Below are positions 1 through 4,397 of a stretch of DNA of 5,289 nt, piece after piece (the stretch's first letter is position 1; every line of letters starts with the position of its first letter). The stretch comes from Ilumatobacter sp. GTDB lineage: Bacteria > Actinomycetota > Acidimicrobiia > Acidimicrobiales > Ilumatobacteraceae. The translations under genes were made by a program, and so were the position numbers. The stretch lies in assembly GCA_029263275.1 (NCBI GenBank), contig JAJCXU010000539.1:1-5289 (forward strand), written 5' to 3'. Below the pieces are notes generated by a model. That model ran no database searches, had not been told where the DNA came from, and saw nothing but the letters and a program-made list of their open reading frames with translations.

Positions 1-420
1 TTCGGTGAATGCCGGATCGTCGAGGCCGAGCGACCCGAACACTTCGTCGGTTGAGATGTGATGGAACCGCTGGACACCTGCCGCACGAGCGGCTTCGAGC
101 ATCGTGAAGGTGCCGATGAGGTTGGTCTGGACGAAGGCGGCCGGGCCGTCGATCGAACGGTCGACGTGGCTTTCCGCGGCAAGGTGCATGACGACGTCGG
201 GGGAGTGTTCGACGAACACCTCGGTGATGCGATCGATGTCGCAGATGTCGGCCTGCTCAAACGTGAGACGCGGGCTGTCGGCGACCATTTGCGTCGACCC
301 CTCGGTGGCTGCGTAGGTCATCTTGTCGACGTTGACGACTTCGTGGTCGGTCTCGGTGATGAGATGACGAACGACGGCAGAGCCGATGAATCCCTTGCCG
401 CCGGTGACGAGGATCTTCAT
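1..420 (-). CDS. rmlB: dTDP-glucose 4,6-dehydratase, N-terminal 140 residues (runs off left edge)
   Basis: The enzyme is an NAD-dependent, cytoplasmic short-chain dehydrogenase/reductase. It converts dTDP-glucose to dTDP-4-keto-6-deoxyglucose, the second step towards dTDP-L-rhamnose. Seen here: the Rossmann glycine motif at residues 7-13 (GGKGFIG, with Lys where Ala is common), the family signature [12 protein letters not shown] at 79-90, and the STDEV motif at 123-127, which holds the Thr-Asp-Glu trio that in this family takes part in dehydration. The YxxxK catalytic pair should lie further on and is outside the window. The ATG start overlaps the rmlA stop as ATGA. A GGAGGT ribosome binding site inside the end of rmlA, 6 nt upstream, supports this start and translational coupling. 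About 140 of an expected 330-350 residues are present. A related epimerase or dehydratase is possible, but the motif combination and the rmlA neighbour make RmlB strongly favoured. Confidence 0.95.
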   Translation of the reverse strand, partial: MKILVTGGKGFIGSAVVRHLITETDHEVVNVDKMTYAATEGSTQMVADSPRLTFEQADICDIDRITEVFVEHSPDVVMHLAAESHVDRSIDGPAAFVQTNLIGTFTMLEAARAAGVQRFHHISTDEVFGSLGLDDPAFTE

Positions 421-1292
421 CGCGGACCTCCGTCGAGGAGGTTGAGGAGGTATTGGCCGTATGTGTTCTTCGCCATCGATTCGCCAGCAGTTCGGAGCGT
501 GGCGTCGTCGATCCAGCCGTTCTCCCACGCGATCTCTTCGAGGCAGGCGATCTGACTGTTCTGGCGATGCTGGATGACGCGCACGAATTCAGAGGCTTCG
601 ACCATGGAGTCGAAGGTGCCGGTGTCGAGCCAGGCAAACCCACGATTCAACTGCTCGACGTTCAGCTCACCCTGTTCGAGGTAGTAGTCGATGACCGACG
701 TGATCTCGAGTTCGCCACGGGGTGATGGCTTGACCAGCTCGGCGGCTTCGACCACGCGCTCATCGAAGAAGTAGAGCCCGGTGACGGCCCAATTGCTGTT
801 CGGATGCTCCGGCTTTTCTTCGATCTTGGTCGGCTTGCCTGCGGTGTCGAGGTCGACGATGCCGTAGCGCTGTGGGTCCTTGACGTGGTAGCCGAACACG
901 GTGGCGCCGACCGGACGTGCCGCGGCGGTAGCAACGAGGTGCGAGAGGCCTGCGCCATAGAAGAGGTTGTCACCGAGGACGAGAGAGGCGCCTTGCCCGT
1001 CGAGGAAGTCGGCGCCGATCAGGAACGCCTGGGCCAGGCCGTCGGGCGAGTCTTGCGTCGCATATTCCAGGTGGAGGCCCCACTGGGACCCATCGCCGAG
1101 CAGGCGTTCGAAGCTGGCCCGGTCGTCAGGCGTCGTGATGATCAAGACCTCGCGGATGCCGGCCAGCATGTGCACCGACAACGGGTAGTAGATCATGGGC
1201 TTGTCGTAGACAGGCAGCAGCTGCTTCGACGTGCCTCGGGTTACCGGGTGGAGACGCGACCCGGTACCGCCAGCGAGAATGATGCCCTTCAT
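417..1292 (-). CDS. rmlA: Glucose-1-phosphate thymidylyltransferase
   Basis: The enzyme joins dTTP and glucose-1-phosphate to give dTDP-glucose and pyrophosphate, the first and usually feedback-inhibited step of dTDP-L-rhamnose synthesis in the cytoplasm. The 291-residue length matches the family. Motifs in order: nucleotide-binding loop LAGGTGSRL at 6-14; K23 in [17 protein letters not shown] (22-38); GDN at 107-109, whose D108 is a metal ligand by family analogy; EEKP at 158-161, with K160 contacting the sugar phosphate; EITSV at 196-200; and WLDTGT at 221-226, with D223 as the second metal ligand. All expected key residues are present. I chose the ATG at 1292 because the family begins with MKGIILAGG; an in-frame start at 1373 would add 27 non-homologous residues across the promoter region. 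There is no Shine-Dalgarno sequence before this ATG, but a -10-like box lies 8 nt upstream, so a leaderless mRNA is likely. The gene overlaps rmlB by 4 nt and probably forms an operon with it. Confidence 0.97.
   Translation of the reverse strand: MKGIILAGGTGSRLHPVTRGTSKQLLPVYDKPMIYYPLSVHMLAGIREVLIITTPDDRASFERLLGDGSQWGLHLEYATQDSPDGLAQAFLIGADFLDGQGASLVLGDNLFYGAGLSHLVATAAARPVGATVFGYHVKDPQRYGIVDLDTAGKPTKIEEKPEHPNSNWAVTGLYFFDERVVEAAELVKPSPRGELEITSVIDYYLEQGELNVEQLNRGFAWLDTGTFDSMVEASEFVRVIQHRQNSQIACLEEIAWENGWIDDATLRTAGESMAKNTYGQYLLNLLDGGPR
427..431 (-). promoter_or_regulatory. Ribosome binding site of rmlB
   Basis: GGAGG, extended to GGAGGT, lies inside the last codons of rmlA, with 6 nt between GGAGGT and the rmlB ATG. 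Its position next to the ATGA stop/start overlap indicates coupled translation of the two enzymes. Confidence 0.8.
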
Positions 1293-1300
1293 GACGGTGG

Positions 1301-1306
1301 AGGATA
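1301..1306 (-). promoter_or_regulatory. Candidate -10 box for rmlA, leaderless layout
   Basis: Read on the minus strand the hexamer is TATCCT, matching the actinobacterial TANNNT -10 pattern. Eight bases (CCACCGTC) separate it from the rmlA ATG. Transcription would therefore begin at or just before the start codon, which agrees with the absence of any Shine-Dalgarno sequence. I see no convincing -35 element. The position fits well, but a TANNNT match alone is weak. Confidence 0.5.
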
Positions 1307-1331
1307 GACGCGACGCTGAGCGACCGGCGGG

Positions 1332-1344
1332 GCTGCGTCGCAGC
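1332..1344. promoter_or_regulatory. Perfect 13-bp palindrome between divergent promoters; possible operator
   Basis: GCTGCG-T-CGCAGC has six paired bases around a single central base. It sits between the two inferred divergent start sites, roughly 40-52 bp upstream of the rmlA start and 55-67 bp upstream of the start of the gene at 1399. That is a position where a dimeric regulator could act on both. In GC-rich DNA a palindrome of this size can occur by chance, so its function is only inferred. Confidence 0.3.
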
Positions 1345-1386
1345 TCGCACGCCGAACCGGAAACCGCGATCAATGAGCGTGCCGTC

Positions 1387-1392
1387 TAACTT
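1387..1392 (+). promoter_or_regulatory. Candidate -10 box for the gene at 1399, leaderless layout
   Basis: TAACTT matches TANNNT and ends 6 nt before the GTG start codon. No Shine-Dalgarno sequence precedes that GTG. Together these suggest transcription starts on the G of the start codon. No clear -35 element is seen. This mirrors the layout of the opposing rmlA promoter. Confidence 0.5.
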
Positions 1393-1398
1393 TGCGCC

Positions 1399-1866
1399 GT
1401 GGACAACGACAAGACGGACGCATCAAGCACGACTTCGACAGCATCGGTTGCGCGAGGCGCTGGCTCGTCGAACCGCGGGGCGATCGCTGTCGCCGTCCTG
1501 ATGTTCCTACTCGGAGGTGTGGTCGGGCTCCTTGGAGGGCTGTTGCTCGGCGATGACGGCGACGCCAGTGAAGCTGCGTCGACGATCGAGGCGTCGGTCG
1601 ACTGTGCAGAAGCCGAGGCGCTCGTTGAAGGGTCGGCCACGGTGATGGCAGCAATCAATGAATCCGAGGTGCAAGACCTTGGGTTCTTTGCCGCCTTGCT
1701 GGTTGAACAGCGCAAAGTGGTCTTCGCCATGGAAGCGGCTCCGTCCTGTTTCTCGCTGGACGACCGGGCAGATGCACAGGGCCTTCTCGAAGGGATTGTC
1801 ATCCTGGCGCAATCGAGTGACCAGCTGCCCGCACAAGAGGCTCCGGTTGTCGACGACGGGGAGTGA
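1399..1866 (+). CDS. Small single-pass membrane protein of unknown function
   Basis: I do not recognise a family for this 155-residue protein. It begins with a Ser/Thr-rich, probably disordered cytoplasmic segment (1-25) containing R19 and R26. One hydrophobic, Gly-rich membrane segment follows at about 28-50. An acidic stretch (DDGD, 52-55) and an extracytoplasmic domain of about 100 residues complete it. By the positive-inside rule the N terminus is inside and the C-terminal domain outside. That domain has only two cysteines, C69 and C117, which could form a disulfide, and looks mostly helical (69-93, 94-113, 121-142). The GTG start is supported by the -10-like box just upstream rather than by a ribosome binding site; no ATG lies nearby before M35, which is inside the membrane segment. 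It is divergent from rmlA and 90 bp upstream of another exported-protein gene. Codon use matches its neighbours and the ORF is clean, so it is probably a real gene. Its function is unknown. Confidence 0.75.
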   Translation: MDNDKTDASSTTSTASVARGAGSSNRGAIAVAVLMFLLGGVVGLLGGLLLGDDGDASEAASTIEASVDCAEAEALVEGSATVMAAINESEVQDLGFFAALLVEQRKVVFAMEAAPSCFSLDDRADAQGLLEGIVILAQSSDQLPAQEAPVVDDGE

Positions 1867-1901
1867 GGGCGCCGGAATCCAGCAGCATCTCGCGGATCAG
1901 C

Positions 1902-1907
1902 TAGTGT
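1902..1907 (+). promoter_or_regulatory. Weak candidate -10 box for the gene at 1957
   Basis: TAGTGT in the 90-bp gap between the two plus-strand genes fits TANNNT and would give a 5' leader of about 40-45 nt. No -35 element is evident, and the gene could equally be read through from 1399. It is recorded because it is the best match in the gap. Confidence 0.22.
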
Positions 1908-1944
1908 CTCGAAGATCACTGCAGCCTGACGTCGGGTTGATGGT

Positions 1945-1950
1945 GGGAGG
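1945..1950 (+). promoter_or_regulatory. Ribosome binding site for the gene at 1957
   Basis: GGGAGG lies 6 nt before the ATG. This strong site fixes the start at 1957 and is one of the main reasons to believe that the low-complexity ORF downstream is translated. Confidence 0.7.
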
Positions 1951-1956
1951 GACGGC

Positions 1957-2493
1957 ATGCGAAATCATCTGACATCGAAGAAGCGGATCGGAACGGCGAT
2001 CGGAGTGTCCATCGCGGCGGCGGTCATCGTCGGCGGTGCGACCATCTCGATCGCAGCAGACGACAACAGCGACGGACGTGACCCGGGCCAGCGCCCTGGC
2101 GCTCCCCTCGATCCAGCATCAGCTCCGGCAGCCGAAGAGCCAGACGGCAGCGGCGACGGACGTGGCGAGGGCGAGCGCCCCGGTGCTGTCGAGGCGACAT
2201 CGGACCGGGTCTCGGGTTCCGAAGAGCCCTCCATCAATGGCAGAGGCGGAGCCGACCCCGCACCACCGCTGGCTGGTGACGAGGTCGCAGAGACGCTCGT
2301 CGTAGCCGGCGGCGACGTTGGCTCGGATGACTTCGATGAGCCTCGGGCACCCAATCAGGCCGCTGATGCTCCGGTCTCCGACGACGCACGATCGGCCCCG
2401 ACCGATCAGGACGTGCCCGGCTTGCCATCAGGAGCGGATGAGCCCGTTGGCGCCCTGCCCGGTGAAGCGGGCAGCAACGACCAAGACGGCTGA
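1957..2493 (+). CDS. Secreted acidic low-complexity protein of unknown function
   Basis: I recognise no family for this 178-residue protein. It opens with a signal peptide: K8-K9-R10, a hydrophobic core at about 11-32, and small residues at 31-34 (SIAA) suited to signal peptidase I cleavage near residue 33 or 34. It could instead stay anchored as a membrane stalk. The rest is almost wholly Asp, Glu, Gly, Ala, Pro and Ser. It has no Cys, Trp or Tyr, no Lys after K9 and a single Phe (in DDFDEP, about residue 129), so it is probably disordered and strongly acidic. A segment of about 28 residues is imperfectly repeated: DGRDPGQRPGA at 39-49 and DGRGEGERPGA at 67-77, each followed by an EEP (60-62 and 89-91). 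Such tails can act as cell-wall spacers or cation-binding regions, but that is speculation. The start is set by GGGAGG. Its stop lies one base from the stop of the opposing lipoprotein gene. Confidence 0.72.
   Translation: MRNHLTSKKRIGTAIGVSIAAAVIVGGATISIAADDNSDGRDPGQRPGAPLDPASAPAAEEPDGSGDGRGEGERPGAVEATSDRVSGSEEPSINGRGGADPAPPLAGDEVAETLVVAGGDVGSDDFDEPRAPNQAADAPVSDDARSAPTDQDVPGLPSGADEPVGALPGEAGSNDQDG
2071..2228 (+). repeat. Imperfect tandem duplication inside the acidic secreted protein gene
   Basis: Two copies of about 84-87 bp lie head to tail. The 10-mer GACGGACGTG is identical at 2071-2080 and 2155-2164, and CCGAAGAGCC is identical at 2132-2141 and 2219-2228. The spacing is 84 bp at the front and 87 bp at the back, consistent with an old in-frame duplication plus one added codon. 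The encoded pattern is DGRxxGxRPGA followed by EEP. The middle of each copy has diverged strongly. Confidence 0.6.
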
Positions 2494-2533
2494 TTCAGTC
2501 GCCCGGCCGGACGGTCAACGTCTGATTGGCCGG
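2445..2533. terminator. Two hairpins over the convergent 3' ends; possible tailless terminators
   Basis: The first hairpin pairs CTGCCCG (2455-2461) with CGGGCAG (2468-2474) across a 6-nt loop. Its stem is prolonged below a 5-nt one-sided bulge by CGTTG (2445-2449) pairing with CAACG (2475-2479). The second pairs CCGGCC (2503-2508) with GGCCGG (2528-2533), and inside it GACG (2510-2513) with CGTC (2519-2522). They flank the adjoining stop codons at 2491-2497 and lie within the last codons of each gene. Neither is followed by a T run on either strand, so they are not classical intrinsic terminators. Actinobacteria can use tailless hairpins, but chance pairing in GC-rich coding DNA is a real alternative. 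Confidence 0.33.
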
Positions 2534-4291
2534 CACATCTTGGATCGTGGTGACCGATCCATCGGCCCACTCGACCCGTACCTGGTCAACGACCTCGCTT
2601 GTGCCGATTCCCACATGCGCTGACAACTCGCTCGTCGAGTTGTAGCTGGAGCATCCGCCAACCGGGCGTGTCATCGTGGTGTCTCCCGTGGAGACGCGAA
2701 CGATGCTCCCCACCCCGTTCGGTGCGATCCCCGGAGCGTCGGTGGTGTCGAGCAGCACTCGGAGCCAGTTGGTCGCGGAACCCTCGAGACCGTTGCGGAA
2801 CAGTTTGAACTCGTCGTTGCTCGAGGTGACGGCGAGGTCTTGGTCCCCGTCGGCATCGATGTCGAGGTGGGCGACCCCGAGTCCGGAGAGCTCGTGCGTC
2901 GGCCCGGCATCTGATGCGACTTCGACGAACTCCAGGCCACGATCTGCCGAGTTCGGATCGGGCTCGCCGACAGACATCCAGAGTCTCGATGGGTTGCCGA
3001 CGTATGCCGGGAGTTCCCAACCGTTCGTCTCGAAGACGTCGGGTCGGCCGTCATGGTTGAAGTCGACGATCACCGCTCCCCATCCCCATCCGCCATCGTC
3101 GACGCCGACGAGCGAGGCGACATCAGTGAAGGTGGCATCGGTATTGCCGAGGTAGAGCTTGTTGCCGTCGCCGCGGCCAACGCCCTCGACATCGAAGATT
3201 GCCGTCGCGTACCAATCCAGGAGGCCGTCGTTGTCGACGTCGCCAACCGCTGTGCCCATTCCGCTCCACTCCTTGCCAACGCCCACGCCAGCGGTCTGTT
3301 CGGAGTAGGAGAGCGGTGTGGTCGCGTTGTTGACGAAGTATCGGCTGGTGCCGAAGTCGGCAACGAGTAGCAGTTCCGGGTAGCGGTCTCCGGTGGTGTC
3401 GACCAGACACGGTGAGAAACCTCGGATGCCGTCGTCGACGATGCCTGCGTCGTCGGTGATGTCAGTGAATGTGCCGTCCCCGTTGTTCTCGAACAATCGG
3501 TTTCCCTTGCTGTCGCGATGCCAGCCCGTCACGAAAAGGTCGAGATCCCCGTCGAGGTCGATGTCGCCGAAGACGGCACTGAAGCCGTCGGCGATGATCG
3601 TGCTGGTCGTGGTGACGCCGGCCTCGGTGGCGACATCGGTGAACGTGAGGTCGCCGTTGTTGCGGTAGAGGCGGTGCGCGCCGGTGACGGGAGGACTTCC
3701 AGGAACACCGTGGCTGGTGACGAAGAGGTCGAGGTCACCATCGCCGTCGTAGTCGCCTGCGGCCACTCCGGATCCGAGATGCGGTTCCGCGAGACCGGCG
3801 GACTCAGCGAGGTTGCTGAAGTTCCCGTCACCGTCGTTGATGAACAGGGAGTCGACTTCGTTGCCGCCGCCCAACACGAACAGGTCGACGTCTCCGTCAT
3901 TGTCGAAGTCGCCTGCGGCCGTGCCACCCATCATGATCCGAGTGTTTTTGTCGGCCTCGACGACTGCTGCCGAATCGAAACGGGCCGACACGCCTGCGTC
4001 CTCAGTGACATCGACGAACTGCACGACCGAGCCTGCCCCGTCGACCCATCCCTCGGGGGCGGGTGACGTCGCCGTCGACGATGTCGTTTCGTCGGCCGTC
4101 GGTTCGTCCACGGGGACCGATGAGTCGCCGTCGGGTCGCTCGGTGCCTGGCACCTCGGAGCCATCATCGGAAGGATCACCCGACGTGCATGACGCGATGA
4201 GCGCTGCGGTGGCAAGCAACGATGGGACGCCGAGTCGGGCACCGCGTCGAGACCGCCGTTTGTATCGCACTTCCGCCTTCGACTTGCCCAT
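2495..4291 (-). CDS. CRTAC1-like lipoprotein: FG-GAP/VCBS beta-propeller with ASPIC/UnbV domain
   Basis: This 598-residue exported protein is probably anchored on the outer face of the membrane. It starts with a basic n-region (KRRSRRGAR, 11-19), a hydrophobic stretch (20-34) and a lipobox IASC ending in C35, followed by a disordered Ser/Thr/Pro/Asp linker (36-85). Seven blades follow, each with a calcium-type loop near D128, D180, D243, D298, D351, D410 and D477, typically DxDxDGxxDL. Most carry a partner motif such as LFxNNGDGTFTDVxxxAG, for example at 266-283. This number suits a seven-bladed propeller. The D298 loop (DTTGDRYPEL) is degenerate. Residues about 523-592 form an ASPIC/UnbV domain. 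Such proteins are generally linked with adhesion or surface binding; no enzyme active site is visible and the ligand is unknown. The start at 4291 is preferred because it has a GGAGGGG site and precedes the signal sequence. A start at 4459 would add 56 residues and overlap the divergent gene. Confidence 0.92.
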   Translation of the reverse strand: MGKSKAEVRYKRRSRRGARLGVPSLLATAALIASCTSGDPSDDGSEVPGTERPDGDSSVPVDEPTADETTSSTATSPAPEGWVDGAGSVVQFVDVTEDAGVSARFDSAAVVEADKNTRIMMGGTAAGDFDNDGDVDLFVLGGGNEVDSLFINDGDGNFSNLAESAGLAEPHLGSGVAAGDYDGDGDLDLFVTSHGVPGSPPVTGAHRLYRNNGDLTFTDVATEAGVTTTSTIIADGFSAVFGDIDLDGDLDLFVTGWHRDSKGNRLFENNGDGTFTDITDDAGIVDDGIRGFSPCLVDTTGDRYPELLLVADFGTSRYFVNNATTPLSYSEQTAGVGVGKEWSGMGTAVGDVDNDGLLDWYATAIFDVEGVGRGDGNKLYLGNTDATFTDVASLVGVDDGGWGWGAVIVDFNHDGRPDVFETNGWELPAYVGNPSRLWMSVGEPDPNSADRGLEFVEVASDAGPTHELSGLGVAHLDIDADGDQDLAVTSSNDEFKLFRNGLEGSATNWLRVLLDTTDAPGIAPNGVGSIVRVSTGDTTMTRPVGGCSSYNSTSELSAHVGIGTSEVVDQVRVEWADGSVTTIQDVPANQTLTVRPGD

Positions 4292-4297
4292 GACCAG

Positions 4298-4304
4298 CCC
4301 CTCC
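4298..4304 (-). promoter_or_regulatory. Ribosome binding site of the propeller lipoprotein gene
   Basis: GGAGGGG on the minus strand, with 8 nt between its GGAGG core and the ATG at 4291. It decides the start in favour of 4291 over the longer in-frame alternative at 4459. Confidence 0.75.
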
Positions 4305-4312
4305 GAGTGCGC

Positions 4313-4318
4313 ACGATA
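4313..4318 (-). promoter_or_regulatory. Candidate -10 box for the propeller lipoprotein gene
   Basis: Read on the minus strand, TATCGT matches TANNNT and would give a short leader of about 15 nt that just includes the GGAGGGG site. The 8-bp palindrome GTGCGCAC (4307-4314) overlaps it and the predicted start site. No -35 element is clear. Confidence 0.35.
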
Positions 4319-4361
4319 GCCCCGGGGTGTTCGCAGTTCATCTCGGCGCGCGCGATTCGTG

Positions 4362-4367
4362 TACTGT
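4362..4367 (+). promoter_or_regulatory. Candidate -10 box for the repeat-protein gene at 4398
   Basis: TACTGT fits TANNNT, is preceded directly by TG, and would give a leader of about 24 nt containing the GGGAGGA ribosome binding site. The only weak -35 resemblance is TTCATC at 4337-4342, with a long 19-bp spacer. It is the best -10 match in this 106-bp gap on the plus strand. Confidence 0.45.
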
Positions 4368-4382
4368 CTTGCCTTGTACCTC

Positions 4383-4389
4383 GGGAGGA
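4383..4389 (+). promoter_or_regulatory. Ribosome binding site for the gene at 4398
   Basis: GGGAGGA lies 8 nt before the ATG, directly ahead of a clear signal peptide. This supports the start of the partial gene on the right. Confidence 0.8.
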
Positions 4390-4397
4390 CAGCAACC

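Noticed and set aside
58..555. 165-codon plus-strand open frame over rmlB and the end of rmlA
   Set aside because: It lies antisense to two genes with full catalytic motifs and has no recognisable domain; it is a typical GC-rich shadow frame.
1293..1373. 27-residue N-terminal extension of rmlA
   Set aside because: The family starts at MKGIILAGG. The extra codons cover the divergent promoter region and the palindrome and have no ribosome binding site.
1386..1958. 190-codon minus-strand open frame over the small membrane-protein gene
   Set aside because: Its product is Ser/Arg/Pro-rich nonsense-like sequence typical of an antisense frame; the plus frame shows a coherent membrane segment and topology.
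1965..2354. 129-codon minus-strand open frame over the acidic protein gene
   Set aside because: It has no signal, domain or ribosome binding site. The plus frame has GGGAGG plus a signal peptide. Because the region is low-complexity, I keep slight doubt.
2445..2479. Classical Rho-independent terminator
   Set aside because: The stem-loop is strong but no T run follows on either strand, so only a low-confidence tailless terminator is recorded.
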